A DNA stretch of 64,000 bases from Methanoculleus thermophilus (GCF_001571405.1 NZ_BCNX01000003.1:294068-358067), one strand, 5' to 3'; positions 1-9,330 are shown, numbered from the stretch's first letter. Program-made: numbers and translations. The notes: a model not told the origin generated them from the letters alone.

Positions 1-119
1 CGGACCAGCAGTTGAGGGCTGACACCCGGTTCTCCGTGAACCTGCAGCCGGCTATCGGAGCGGCCTACCCGATCAAGAAGACCGTTCCGGCAACCCTTTA
101 CCCGATGAACGTCCTCTAA
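1..119 (+). CDS. arlB: archaellin (flagellin), C-terminal fragment
   Basis: Only the last 38 codons are inside the window; the reading frame enters at base 3 and ends at TAA 117-119. The visible protein begins DQQLRADTRFSVNLQP and ends KKTVPATLYPMNVL, which matches the C-terminal beta-sandwich end of Methanomicrobiales archaellins. The two archaellin-like proteins at 32.5 and 33.1 kb share the RTVP/KTVP element near the C-terminus. Archaellins are exported and assembled into the archaellum filament by ArlI/ArlJ. Upstream paralogues probably lie outside the window. A run of seven T follows the stop, consistent with transcription ending here rather than continuing into arlCE. Confidence 0.8.
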   Translation, partial: DQQLRADTRFSVNLQPAIGAAYPIKKTVPATLYPMNVL

Positions 120-799
120 ATGTGAGGACCAACACTCACTTTTTTTATAGGAGTCCGTCCCGGCGATTCCAGCGTATTGATGATTCTGTTCGGTTGGTTA
201 TATGCCGTTCAGATAATGTCTCCCTGCATTCATGCGTTCTTAAGGGTTGTCAGCATTCACAAATCGCCCATCTGCTCTCACCAGGTATTCCATCCCCTTG
301 GAATCGACCGATGATGTCGCGGGCATCATCGCTTTATGCGAGAGCGCGTTGCGTCTGCATCCTCAAGAGAGGTAGTATTGCGACTCTGTTAATATCTGCC
401 CGGTTCGTGCGTGTATCACCATGAACGGTAGCCCTCTCACATTCAGCAAGGCAGAGTCCATACGCCCTTGCTTGTAGTCCCCACCTGGGAACCTTCGGCC
501 ACTCCAAACTTCGTTTTAGACGGCTCTTCGCGTCTCCATGCAGATGAGGGATATGGGTATCCATTATGGGAGAGTTGAAGGATGTCTCCCTCTGTTTGGC
601 CCCACCCGAACCGACGATACCCGGCTGATGGCCGTGGGTAGGCTATGACTGATCAGAGGGCTGGAGCACCTGACGTGGAGGTTTGACACATCCTGGCTAA
701 TGGGGGGCACGCAAGAGTTGAACGCTGCCCGATATTTATCTTAAAATAGCAGGGGGTTTGGAAAAACCCGATGTCATGGGGAGATCCTCTCGCCGCCCC
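120..799. other. 680-bp gap without a recognisable gene
   Basis: Short open frames exist on both strands (for example 122-424 plus and 334-564 minus), but neither looks like a protein I recognise. A CCCTCTG / CAGAGGG pair spans roughly 588-661 and could fold. The segment may be a decayed insertion or gene remnant; nothing firm can be assigned. Confidence 0.4.
140..146 (+). terminator. poly-T terminator after archaellin
   Basis: Seven consecutive T residues start about 20 bases after the archaellin stop. Archaeal RNA polymerase commonly terminates at such U-rich tracts without a strong hairpin. It would separate archaellin transcription from the accessory operon that starts at 3357. Confidence 0.45.
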
Positions 800-2722
800 T
801 CAGGGAGGAGTAATCCCGTTTACCCCGATACAGTGTTCATACAGCGTCTCAACGACCGGGATCCAGAGCGGGTAGCCGTTGAACTTCGCCACCGAGTACA
901 GGAAGACCATCATCATCTGCCACCCGAACGGGACGGCGACGAGGAGGAGCAGGGCCGCCGTGACCCATCTTTGCGATATGCCAAACCGCTCCCTTGCCGC
1001 GATGAGGATGAGGGTGGCTGCGAGCAGCACGGACGTGATCTGGGTGAAGAACTGCGTGTAGCCGGCGTACCTGCCTCCGTAGGGCTGGATGAGCATCATG
1101 GCGAGAAGGAGCGCCGGGGCGGAGATTGCAATAACGGCCGTTAGCGATAGCATCAGCCGTTTCGAGTTGATGGCGCCGTTCAGGCGCCGTATGCCATACA
1201 CCCCGAGCAGCCCCGCCGGGAGGTAGAGGGGGGAGAGGTATCGGATGTCCGGAACGATACCGTGGCTGGTGCTCAACATCGGGAGGCTCCGGGCATACGC
1301 GACCCAGATTGCACAGGCCGCAACAAAGAGAAAGATCATGACCGGGAGGTTAGGGGACCGCTCACCCTTCCGGTAATCCAGATAGAGCACCGGGATAAGT
1401 ATAACCGCGAGGACGATCAGCGGCGAGACCGCGACGAGGCTCATGTTCCCGGATTCGGGGGCAAAGAGTATGCCGAAGATGTCGCCGGGCAGGGTCGACC
1501 ACGACGACGTGAACTGGGTTGTGACCATCGAGAGGAAACTTGAGACACCGTCTGACGGCGCCGGAACCGCCTGGACGACATCCCCGATCGTATCAGTGGA
1601 ACCGATGAATGCACCGCCGGACTCAGCACCCCAGGCCCCGCTCTGGTAGACGTAGAACGAGGGCACGAGGGGATTTCCTGTCACGCAGATGTTATTGATG
1701 AAGAGCGGTATGGCCCCTGCAAGTGTGGCAAGGGGCATGCAGAGCACCTTCACCGTCTCCTTTACCGGCCGGCGCAGGAGGCCGCGGGAGATCTGGAGTC
1801 CGACGAAGTAGAGCACGGCGAAGATAAAGACTGCAAGTCCGACCTCCGGCCGCGCCCAGGCGAGCAATCCGATGAAGGCAAACCCGAGAGCAGCATCCCG
1901 GAGGGCCCCGTGCCGGATGTAGCGCACCAGGAAGAGGATGACCGCTGCCGTCATTGCCGCCACGAGCATGTGGTCCTTCGCGTTCGAGGCCCAGAAGATG
2001 TATGATGAGCATGAAACGCAGGCAATCGTCCCGAAGAGCGAGAACCAGGTATCCTCAAAGATGATCCGGCAGGTGAGGTAGGCCATCACCGCGAGTGCAG
2101 CAAAGAGGAGATGGTTCGTGAAGACCACCGCTGCAGCCTCAACGGGTGCGTCCGGTGCAGTGAACGGCCAGGGATAGTAAAAGACCAGGTTTGCAAGGAA
2201 TCCGGCGAATGCGGCGCCGACGACGAGCCAGGTCCACCGGACCCCGCGCCATCGGGCATACTGCGGTCGGTATACGTCGACCAGCACCGCCATTGCGATG
2301 GGAAGAAGCGACCAGAGGAATATGACGGCCAGCCTGAACTGGTCGCCGAAGAGCCCGAAGAACCAGAGCGCGGGAAGCGAGAGGACGGGGAGCATCATTG
2401 TGTAGCCGAGGAGGTTATGGTGGGACTGCATGTAAGGTCCCGGCGTCCCGTTCAGGAATGTGCCGTACTTTCCCTCGTTCACGATGATCTGGTGCCCCTC
2501 ACCGAGCTGATGGAGCTGGTTGACTGTGATCCACTCGTCATTCAGGAAGAGCGCCGGGTTTGAGAACGTCATGGCAAAGAAGAGCGCAAAGAGGAAGATG
2601 AGCACCGATATAAGATTCCTATTCAGGAAACAGGATATCGGACCCTGCTCTGGAGGACTTTGATTGTTACTCTCCTGACCCTGCTGAATCTCTTTTATTG
2701 ACTTCTGTCGTTTTGGACTCAT
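800..2722 (-). CDS. multipass membrane protein, glycosyltransferase (GT-C)-like
   Basis: The protein has 640 residues, with a polar N-terminal tail of about 35 residues, then a hydrophobic segment (about 37-55) followed by a loop containing LNDEW, and roughly ten further hydrophobic segments. An acidic DE/ED pair in the first extracytoplasmic loop after TM1 is typical of GT-C lipid-dependent glycosyltransferases (PMT, ArnT and AglB superfamily). The call therefore rests on topology plus the DE pair, not on a full domain match. It is transcribed against the motility genes, between archaellin and arlCE. A role in archaellin or S-layer glycosylation would fit the position but is inference. Confidence 0.5.
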   Translation of the reverse strand: MSPKRQKSIKEIQQGQESNNQSPPEQGPISCFLNRNLISVLIFLFALFFAMTFSNPALFLNDEWITVNQLHQLGEGHQIIVNEGKYGTFLNGTPGPYMQSHHNLLGYTMMLPVLSLPALWFFGLFGDQFRLAVIFLWSLLPIAMAVLVDVYRPQYARWRGVRWTWLVVGAAFAGFLANLVFYYPWPFTAPDAPVEAAAVVFTNHLLFAALAVMAYLTCRIIFEDTWFSLFGTIACVSCSSYIFWASNAKDHMLVAAMTAAVILFLVRYIRHGALRDAALGFAFIGLLAWARPEVGLAVFIFAVLYFVGLQISRGLLRRPVKETVKVLCMPLATLAGAIPLFINNICVTGNPLVPSFYVYQSGAWGAESGGAFIGSTDTIGDVVQAVPAPSDGVSSFLSMVTTQFTSSWSTLPGDIFGILFAPESGNMSLVAVSPLIVLAVILIPVLYLDYRKGERSPNLPVMIFLFVAACAIWVAYARSLPMLSTSHGIVPDIRYLSPLYLPAGLLGVYGIRRLNGAINSKRLMLSLTAVIAISAPALLLAMMLIQPYGGRYAGYTQFFTQITSVLLAATLILIAARERFGISQRWVTAALLLLVAVPFGWQMMMVFLYSVAKFNGYPLWIPVVETLYEHCIGVNGITPP

Positions 2723-3356
2723 TGTAACCGCCCGGATAATGCATACGAGGAGTTAATCTATTGTTTAGTACCTTAGAGTCCGTTAATTTTAATATCTTCG
2801 TAAGTATTCTCTGTTCCAAATTCGAAATGTATATTATCTCAAGGTGTAACATGCTGGATTCAGCCTCTCCCAAAACTCTGGCACCGCTGGAGTCCACCCC
2901 GGTCGTCGAGCGACCCGGGGTGAGGGAGACTCCTGTTCTTGATGCCCGGCCATATCCTTTCGCCATGCTGGCATCAAAATTACCATGCCCGATTGAGCGA
3001 ACATTTTTCATCGATTGGATGCCATATGCACTGCATCTTCAAACGGTGTGATTTCTGCCGGCCCCGGGGAGGCAAGAAGCGAACCATTGCGCGTCGTCAA
3101 CTGCTCCTGGTTGCGGATGGGCGCCAGACCCGGGAGGCCGGCTTCAGGTTCAACAAGAACCAAAAAAGATTCGTATCCATTCATCTCGTGGAGATCCTTG
3201 AGAGACTGTGGCCAGACCTCCCTTTGTATTGCCATTTTCGTGACGCTTTAACAGCAACAGGCTCTACAGAACAAACGGAAGATGCAAAAGAGCCAGGAAA
3301 TCGTCTCTCGATATAAGAAAATCTTATATAGTATAACATAGATATAATCTGATACT
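2723..3356. other. 634-bp gap upstream of the archaellum accessory operon
   Basis: No convincing gene is visible. A 75-codon minus-strand frame (3008-3235) is open but unlike anything I recognise. A near-perfect hairpin (ACCCCGGTCG, loop TCGAG, CGACCCGGGGT) sits at 2896-2921. The right end carries the arlCE promoter. Confidence 0.45.
3323..3332 (+). promoter_or_regulatory. TATA box for the arl accessory operon
   Basis: CTTATATAGT lies 25-34 bases before the ATG of arlCE at 3357, in a strongly AT-rich stretch. With the usual 25-base TATA-to-start spacing of archaeal promoters the transcript would be leaderless or nearly so. Confidence 0.6.
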
Positions 3357-3848
3357 ATGGTGGGGGTAGATCAGGCTCAGATTGATAAGATACTCTCCGG
3401 CGCCTCCTCGGAGGATCCGGAAGCCCGCCTTGACAACGTCGAGAGGGAACTGGATTTCGTCAAGACCTCGATCAAACGGCTGCTCATCGACCTGAGGGAG
3501 CGGATGAACGATCTGGACAACCCGTTCACGAGTGCTGCCGCATCATACTCCATGAACCGGTTTGGACTATCGGATGCCTCCAGTGATGCCGAGGATGAGG
3601 ATTCATTACAGGACGATACAACCGAGGATATGGCCGGTAAGGAGGTTGACTCTGGAGAGCAAACTCCTGGTCTGGATGATGACCTCTTCCCGGCGGATCT
3701 TGTGACAACATCTCTCCCCGGAGGCAGCACTGCCCTTTCTTTGCAGCAGAAGCCTGCAGGAAAACTCAAACTCCAGAAGGTCCACCGGCTCTTTGCCTGG
3801 GTGCGCCAGGGCTGCAGCAAATACGGCATGAACACATGTCGATCATGA
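3357..3848 (+). CDS. arlCE: archaellum accessory protein ArlCE (FlaC/D/E), N-terminal part of a frameshifted gene
   Basis: This is the first part of the archaellum accessory protein linking the motor to chemotaxis. Residues 1-55 hold a short helical segment (LDNVERELDFVKTSIKRLL) like the FlaC coiled-coil region. Residues 60-125 are acidic and low complexity. From about 135 the conserved FlaD/E domain begins (KLQKVHRLFAWVRQGCSKYG). After KYG the frame goes wrong (MNTCRS, stop). The rest of the domain continues one frame over from base 3827 (HEHMSIMIDAY). Restoring one C in GGCATG to give GGCCATG would yield a single protein of about 261 residues. It is either a real frameshift mutation or a one-base sequence error. 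Confidence 0.75.
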   Translation: MVGVDQAQIDKILSGASSEDPEARLDNVERELDFVKTSIKRLLIDLRERMNDLDNPFTSAAASYSMNRFGLSDASSDAEDEDSLQDDTTEDMAGKEVDSGEQTPGLDDDLFPADLVTTSLPGGSTALSLQQKPAGKLKLQKVHRLFAWVRQGCSKYGMNTCRS

Positions 3849-4141
3849 TCGACGCCTATCGGTCGATGGGCTACATTAACGAGGACATCTCCGATCAGAT
3901 CAGGGAGATCATGCGGATGGTGCCCGAGACCCGGAGAGACGTGCAGGAGATCGGACCGAATGAGTTCGTCTCGGAACTCTACGTCTTGAACCGGATCCTG
4001 GATCCCGAGGATGCGACGCTGGATCGGGACATGATCGAAGTGATGCTCTCTCACCGCCGCCAGGAGGAGTCTGGTTCTGGAACGTCCTCTCGCGAGCGGG
4101 ATGTCGGCGATACCTGGATAGATCTGCTAGATAGGATATGA
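3836..4141 (+). CDS. arlCE: archaellum accessory protein ArlCE (FlaD/E domain), C-terminal part
   Basis: These 101 codons continue the FlaD/E domain interrupted in the preceding frame; MIDAYRSMGYINEDISDQI is the usual second half of that domain. The frame is open back to about 3821 and reads HEH directly upstream of the ATG at 3836, so the ATG is probably an internal methionine of the original protein, not a native start. It could still serve as a re-initiation codon because it overlaps the end of the first part by 13 bases. The stop at 4139-4141 lies three bases before arlG. Confidence 0.7.
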   Translation: MSIMIDAYRSMGYINEDISDQIREIMRMVPETRRDVQEIGPNEFVSELYVLNRILDPEDATLDRDMIEVMLSHRRQEESGSGTSSRERDVGDTWIDLLDRI

Positions 4142-4144
4142 TGG

Positions 4145-4639
4145 ATGTCGAGTGAAACCTTCACCACAGCGATGTTCCTCATCGCTGCCATCATCTCGGC
4201 CGGGGTTCTTATCAACGCAATCTTCCCCGTGATATATACCCTCTCAGGCACGATCACGTCGTCGTCCCATAATGTGGACGAGCGGTTGAGTACGGACGTG
4301 AGGATCGTCACGACGTATGCCAGTGGCGGGAATGATACCGCCAGGGTCTGGATAAAGAACGTCGGCACGGCCCGGATCTCTGAGGGCAACATCCAGCTGG
4401 CTGATGTCTTCATAGGCACCCCGGGGAACTTTATCCTGCTTGGCCTGGCCCCGTCGGGAACGCATACTTGGACGTACACGATTCACGAGGTGACCACGAA
4501 CAACTGCTGGGATCCCGGGGAAACGCTCTGTATCGACATAACCAGCGACAAGATCCCTAGTAAAGGAGAGGCTGTTTACTTCCAGTTTGTCCTTCCATCA
4601 GGGCTCTCCCGGTCGATCACGTTTACCGCGGGTGATTAA
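4145..4639 (+). CDS. arlG: archaellum stator protein ArlG (FlaG)
   Basis: The protein has 164 residues, with one N-terminal hydrophobic helix (about residues 8-34, TTAMFLIAAIISAGVLINA) and a beta-rich extracytoplasmic domain. The motif LSTDVRIVTTYAS followed by ARVWIKNVG matches the FlaG family (a TDIxI strand and a V/KNxG strand). ArlG forms a filament capped by ArlF that anchors the motor in the pseudoperiplasm and S-layer. It starts three bases after arlCE. Assignment of G rather than F rests on the TDVRI segment; the two families are similar in architecture. Confidence 0.75.
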   Translation: MSSETFTTAMFLIAAIISAGVLINAIFPVIYTLSGTITSSSHNVDERLSTDVRIVTTYASGGNDTARVWIKNVGTARISEGNIQLADVFIGTPGNFILLGLAPSGTHTWTYTIHEVTTNNCWDPGETLCIDITSDKIPSKGEAVYFQFVLPSGLSRSITFTAGD

Positions 4640-4641
4640 CC

Positions 4642-5124
4642 ATGAGTGCAGGCCCCCTCGTTGCATCCGCAACGGGTATCGCCCTCCTGATCGTCACAGC
4701 CTACGTCCTGATCGGCGGCACCCTCTCCACCACAGAGGTGATGGCCGAGGCGCAGAGCAACCTTGTCGCTTACCAGGAGGCCCGTATGCGGACGGCAATC
4801 GAGATCCAGGAGACGGTGATCGACAACCAGACCCTATACGTCAAGGTGAAGAACACCGGAAGCGAGTCTATCGTGGACTTTCCCTCCATCGACGTCTACC
4901 TCCAGGTTGAGGGCGAACCGGTCTACGTCCCCTACGGCACCGATCTCAACCACTGGAGCAAGGTAAGCATCGAACCCGACGGTGTCCACCCGGGCCAGAT
5001 CGATCCCGGCGAGACCCTGACCATCTCTATCACATATGCGGTAGGTGTTACTCCTCCTACATGGGTCCAGGTCGTCACTCCGAATGGCGTCACCGGTTCG
5101 GCATACATAAACTCAGGTGAATAA
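4642..5124 (+). CDS. arlF: archaellum stator protein ArlF (FlaF)
   Basis: The protein has 160 residues, with an N-terminal hydrophobic helix (about 6-30, VASATGIALLIVTAYVLIGG) followed by a beta-sandwich-like domain with TLYVKVKNTGSES near residues 63-75. Known ArlF proteins bind the S-layer and cap ArlG. It starts two bases after the arlG stop and is followed three bases later by arlH, so the genes are surely cotranscribed. The order G then F differs from the F-G order of Methanococcales. Confidence 0.75.
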   Translation: MSAGPLVASATGIALLIVTAYVLIGGTLSTTEVMAEAQSNLVAYQEARMRTAIEIQETVIDNQTLYVKVKNTGSESIVDFPSIDVYLQVEGEPVYVPYGTDLNHWSKVSIEPDGVHPGQIDPGETLTISITYAVGVTPPTWVQVVTPNGVTGSAYINSGE

Positions 5125-5127
5125 CAG

Positions 5128-5865
5128 ATGAACACGAGCGTAGACGCAAACAGCAATACCCTCGAGAAGCCCGACATCCTCTCGACCGGGAACACCGAGC
5201 TCGACAAGAAGATCGCCGATGGCCTCCCGCTCTCGTCGCTCACCCTCGTCGAGGGTGAGAACGACACGGGAAAGAGCGTGCTTACCCAGCAGATCATCTG
5301 GGGTGCCTTAAAGCAGGGGTTCAACGTCGATCTATTCTCGACCGAGAACACGAGCAAGAGTTTCCTCTCCCAGATGGAGTCGATGAGTCTCGATATCTCC
5401 GACTACTTTGCCTGGGGCTACCTTCGGGTCTTTCCCATGCACGTTGTGGGTTTCGAGTGGACAAAGGAGAAGATGCAGGGAACGCTCGAGCGGATGATCG
5501 CCTACATGGAGCAGAGCAGAGCAGAGGTGATCGTCATCGACTCGCTCACCCTCTTCACCGAGTACGCGACGCAGGACACGGTCCTCACGTTCTTTACCAA
5601 CTGCAAGAACCTCGTGGACCACGGGAAGACCATCTTGATCACCCTGCATACCTACGCCTTCGTTGAAGACTCTCTTGTCCGGATCCGATCGATCTGCGAT
5701 GCGCACCTCTTCATGAAGAAGGCACTCGTCGGAGGCAAGTATGTTATGATGCTTGAGGTCGTCAAGGTCCGCGGTGCACGAAAGACTACAGGAAACATCA
5801 TCAGTTTCGAAGTTCATCCCGGGTACGGCATGAAGATCATCCCGGTCTCGGTCGCGAAGGTGTGA
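5128..5865 (+). CDS. arlH: archaellum ATP-binding regulator ArlH (FlaH)
   Basis: This is a RecA/KaiC-like protein of 245 residues. The Walker A motif GENDTGKSV is at 43-51 and the Walker B motif VIVID ends at Asp138. The N-terminal sentence STGNTELDKKIADGLP is typical of KaiC-family openings. ArlH binds ATP and joins ArlI and the ArlCE ring at the base of the motor; it is generally a weak or non-hydrolysing ATPase. Length and position between arlF and arlI are standard. Confidence 0.93.
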   Translation: MNTSVDANSNTLEKPDILSTGNTELDKKIADGLPLSSLTLVEGENDTGKSVLTQQIIWGALKQGFNVDLFSTENTSKSFLSQMESMSLDISDYFAWGYLRVFPMHVVGFEWTKEKMQGTLERMIAYMEQSRAEVIVIDSLTLFTEYATQDTVLTFFTNCKNLVDHGKTILITLHTYAFVEDSLVRIRSICDAHLFMKKALVGGKYVMMLEVVKVRGARKTTGNIISFEVHPGYGMKIIPVSVAKV

Positions 5866-5868
5866 AGC

Positions 5869-7728
5869 ATGGGATCGGCGTTGGAAGCAACGGTAACCCT
5901 CCCCTTCGAGCCTGAGTTCATCGATGAGGGGAATGATTGCTACAACAACGTGGAGTCCTGCGCGCTTTACCGAATGCTCCCGGCAAACGCCCGGGATTAC
6001 GTTAAGGAGAGTCCCCATCTTCTTGAGTATCTCCACATCCTGCCGGTCAACACCGTCGGGATCCCTCTCTTCCTCTCGGAACTGAAAAAAGACTTGCGTT
6101 CGATTGAGAACCCGAACATCATTTACCCGGTGAATGAGACGACGTTCATCCACATCTTCCCGGACCCGGATGACGTCCGAAACTGGTATATCCCGATCGA
6201 GCCGTCGTTTCTCCATTCCGTCAAGGCAATCCTCCCGGTGATCGAGGAGAAACTAATCGATATGATCGATGCTCTTGACGAAGAGCCGGTGACCGAGAAA
6301 GCGCGTATTGAGGTGCTCAAGAACTTCATCCGGCAACTTGTGTACATCCAGCAGCCAGGCGAGGTGATCGACCCATCCCTGCTCGCTGGCGCCGAACCAA
6401 AAGACTTTAAGGCCCGGATCAAGAACTTCCTCACCAGCGATATCGGTGCGTCGCCAAAGCCGCCGCGGGTCTCCTCCGACCGTCTCGAGCTTGCCGACGG
6501 AAGGCTGGTCCTCTCGCCGCAGGAGTATAAGGCGCTCGAATACCTGATCATCCGCGACAAGATCGAGATGGGAACACTCAAACCGTTCCTCTCCGACTCC
6601 TACATCGAAGATATCACCTGCGACGGCGTCGGCCCGATCTTTATCGAGCACAAGATCTTCAAGGGCTTGAAGTCTGTCGTCGGGTTCCGGGACTCAGCGG
6701 AGCTCGATGCTTTTGTCATCAAACTCGCCGAGCGGATCAAGCGGCCGCTGACGTACAGAAACCCCATCGTGGATGCGACCCTCCCTGACGGCTCACGTAT
6801 CAACATCGTTTACGGGACCGAGATCAGCAAGCACGGGAGCAACTTCACCATTCGTAAAGTGAACGAGGTTCCCCTGAGTATCCTGCAGGTCATCGAGAGC
6901 GGGGCATGCAACTACATGATGGCTGCCTACCTCTGGATCTGCCTTGAGTTCGGAATGTCGCTGTTTGTCTCCGGAGAGACGGCGAGCGGCAAGACAACGA
7001 CCTTAAACGCGCTTACGACCTTCCTCCCGCCAGAGAGTAAGATCGTTTCCATTGAGGATACCCCGGAACTGACGGTCCCTCACCGTAACTGGACCCGCGA
7101 GGTCGCGAAGGCCAAGGGGAAGGGTGAAGGTGAAGGCGCGGATGTCACAATGTTCGACCTCCTGAAATCCGCCCTCCGTCAGCGTCCGAACCGGATCCTG
7201 GTCGGTGAGATTCGTGGTGTGGAAGGCTCCGTCGCTTTCTCTGCGATGCAGACCGGTCACCCTGTGATGAGCACCTTCCACGCCGCATCGGTTGAGAAAC
7301 TGATCCAGCGTCTCTGTGGTGATCCGATCAATATTCCGAAGACTTATGTCGACAACTTAAATCTGGTCATCATCCAGAGCGCTGTAAAACGCCCCGATGG
7401 CGAAACCGTCCGAAGGATGCTCAGCATCAACGAGCTCGTCGGTTATGACCCTGAAACCCAGGGGTTCTCCTTCATGGCGACGTTCATCTGGGACCCTGCA
7501 ACCGATACCTTTACCTTCACCGGGAAAGGGAGCAGTTACCTCCTCGAGAATAAGATCGCAACGATGCTTGGTATCCCCGAGAATCGGCGGGCCGATATCT
7601 ATGATGAAGTCGATAAACGTGCGAGAATTCTTGAGCGGCTTCACAAAGCAGGGTACACCCAGTTCTGGGACCTCTTCCACATGACCACGAAGATCAGGAA
7701 GCAAGGACTGCTTAACATAGAGGTGTAG
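5869..7728 (+). CDS. arlI: archaellum motor ATPase ArlI (FlaI)
   Basis: This secretion-superfamily hexameric ATPase powers both assembly and rotation of the archaellum. It has 619 residues: an N-terminal domain to about 330 that is longer than in many homologues, the Walker A motif GETASGKTTT at 369-378, an Asp box-like IEDTPEL segment, and the GEIRG element at about 446-450, with a conserved His in STFHA shortly after. A Lys/Glu-rich insert (KAKGKGEGEGAD) follows the Asp box. It starts three bases after arlH. The GAGGTG before its stop serves the downstream gene. Confidence 0.93.
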   Translation: MGSALEATVTLPFEPEFIDEGNDCYNNVESCALYRMLPANARDYVKESPHLLEYLHILPVNTVGIPLFLSELKKDLRSIENPNIIYPVNETTFIHIFPDPDDVRNWYIPIEPSFLHSVKAILPVIEEKLIDMIDALDEEPVTEKARIEVLKNFIRQLVYIQQPGEVIDPSLLAGAEPKDFKARIKNFLTSDIGASPKPPRVSSDRLELADGRLVLSPQEYKALEYLIIRDKIEMGTLKPFLSDSYIEDITCDGVGPIFIEHKIFKGLKSVVGFRDSAELDAFVIKLAERIKRPLTYRNPIVDATLPDGSRINIVYGTEISKHGSNFTIRKVNEVPLSILQVIESGACNYMMAAYLWICLEFGMSLFVSGETASGKTTTLNALTTFLPPESKIVSIEDTPELTVPHRNWTREVAKAKGKGEGEGADVTMFDLLKSALRQRPNRILVGEIRGVEGSVAFSAMQTGHPVMSTFHAASVEKLIQRLCGDPINIPKTYVDNLNLVIIQSAVKRPDGETVRRMLSINELVGYDPETQGFSFMATFIWDPATDTFTFTGKGSSYLLENKIATMLGIPENRRADIYDEVDKRARILERLHKAGYTQFWDLFHMTTKIRKQGLLNIEV

Positions 7729-7730
7729 TA

Positions 7731-9329
7731 TTGTTTGAGGATATGGCCGAGCGGTTGCGAACCGCAAACCAGGGAAAGATGCCGTTTGAGGAGCAGGTTG
7801 AAGCCCTCTACAATATCCGGGACTATATCCTCGAGAAGAAGAAGATGGAGCAGGACCTGCTCCTCATGTACACCTACATGGCTGCGATCACCACGGCTTC
7901 CGTAACCCGGCCTGAAATCTTCCAGTACACCTCCGAGCGGTTTGAATACATTCCCTCGCGCTACATCGCAAAAGTACAGCGTCTGGTTGCTGGATGGGGG
8001 CACAGTTATGCCAGCGGGCTTCGGGCGATCGCTGATAGGTGCCGGAACGAAACCCTCCAGAGCATGCTCCATCGGTACGCCAACGCTATTGACTCCGGCG
8101 TTCCGGATGATGATTTCATCGGCACGGAATTATCAAGCATCCGGAGCATCTACCGCAACACGTTTGAGCAGGGGATTGAACTCCTGAAGAAATGGGGTGA
8201 CGCCTACATCGCGATGCTCCTCTCCGCCGCCCTTGTTGCCATCATCCTCATGATATCGGTGGCTATTTACGCTCCCGAAGGAATAGACGCGACCCTGAAC
8301 ACATCCTACTTTATTATTCTCGTGATATCGGTCTTCGGCCTTACAATCATGTATCGGGCTGTCCCCGATGATCCCCGCACGCACGGGCTTGCCGAGATCT
8401 GCTCAAAGGAGCAGGAGATCATCAGGAGACTGGAGCGGTTGGTCGTCCCGATTACCGCAGCAATCGCACTTGTGCTCATTCTTCTCGGCGTCAACGCGGG
8501 TATCATCTTCCTGCTTGTCGGCCTGCTCCTGATGCCTCTCGGGATTATCGGCTATATCGACGATGTGAACGTCATCAATCGGGACAACGATTTTGCCACG
8601 TTCATCCGGAGTCTCGGCTCGGTGATGGGAGGTAAGGGGATCACCACCGCTGACGCGCTCCAGGAAGTGGACCGAAAATCGCTTCCCTACCTTGAACCGT
8701 TCATCGACTCGGTTGCGTCGAAGTTAAACCTCGGACTCGATGAAGCCGGAAGCTGGAGGAAGTTCATCGGCGAGACCGGCAGTTACCTGATCTACAAGTA
8801 CATGAACATCTTCCGCGATGCCGTCACCCTCGGCGGATCCCCGGACCAGATCGGGAAGATTGTCGGCTCCTCGATGCTCGAGCAGGTGCTGCTCCGGAGG
8901 AAGCGCGACATGATGGTGAAAGGATTTGTCGTCCTGCTCGTCCCGATGCACGCGGCGATGATCGGGATCTTCGTCTTCCTCTTTGAGATCCTTCTAACCA
9001 TGTCCCATGCTGTGGCAGAAGTAATGAATCACTTTGATGAGGCCTCAGCAGCGCTCACGGGTGGGTCATCCACGCTCGGTGGATCCGCGATCGGTTCCTT
9101 AAGTATCTTCGTAAATTTCCCGGAAGACACGATGCGAGCCTATGTCGTGACAATCCTCCTGATGCTGACTGTTGCAAATATGCTTGCAGGAAAGATTGTC
9201 ATGGGTGGTGACCGCTACCTGTACTACTTCTTTGCAAGTCTGCTCTGTGTGGCCACCGGCATCGTCTACATCGTGGCTCCGATCGTTGTGAGTACATTCT
9301 TTACCATTCCGACATTCGTGGGGATTTAG
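7731..9329 (+). CDS. arlJ: archaellum membrane platform protein ArlJ (FlaJ)
   Basis: The protein has 532 residues with two T2SF-like cytoplasmic domains and about seven to nine hydrophobic segments (for example around 165-185, 193-210, 240-280 and 405-430, and several near the end). ArlJ is the transmembrane platform on which ArlI acts. A TTG start at 7731 is favoured because GAGGTG at 7719-7724 is six bases upstream; ATG 7743 is the alternative. The downstream gene begins one base after the stop. Confidence 0.92.
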   Translation: MFEDMAERLRTANQGKMPFEEQVEALYNIRDYILEKKKMEQDLLLMYTYMAAITTASVTRPEIFQYTSERFEYIPSRYIAKVQRLVAGWGHSYASGLRAIADRCRNETLQSMLHRYANAIDSGVPDDDFIGTELSSIRSIYRNTFEQGIELLKKWGDAYIAMLLSAALVAIILMISVAIYAPEGIDATLNTSYFIILVISVFGLTIMYRAVPDDPRTHGLAEICSKEQEIIRRLERLVVPITAAIALVLILLGVNAGIIFLLVGLLLMPLGIIGYIDDVNVINRDNDFATFIRSLGSVMGGKGITTADALQEVDRKSLPYLEPFIDSVASKLNLGLDEAGSWRKFIGETGSYLIYKYMNIFRDAVTLGGSPDQIGKIVGSSMLEQVLLRRKRDMMVKGFVVLLVPMHAAMIGIFVFLFEILLTMSHAVAEVMNHFDEASAALTGGSSTLGGSAIGSLSIFVNFPEDTMRAYVVTILLMLTVANMLAGKIVMGGDRYLYYFFASLLCVATGIVYIVAPIVVSTFFTIPTFVGI

Positions 9330-9330
9330 T

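Noticed and set aside
122..564. Two short frames after archaellin
   Set aside because: No recognisable domain, opposite and overlapping; a decayed transposase was considered but no motif supports it.
3008..3235. 75-codon minus-strand frame upstream of arlCE
   Set aside because: No family features and no clear ribosome site; left as part of the gap.
3818..3840. Programmed -1 frameshift in arlCE
   Set aside because: The sequence around ATACGGCATG lacks a slippery heptamer and a following pseudoknot; a lost base is simpler.
5332..6216. 294-codon minus-strand frame
   Set aside because: Antisense to arlH and arlI; rich in Arg, Asp and Glu as expected of a shadow frame.
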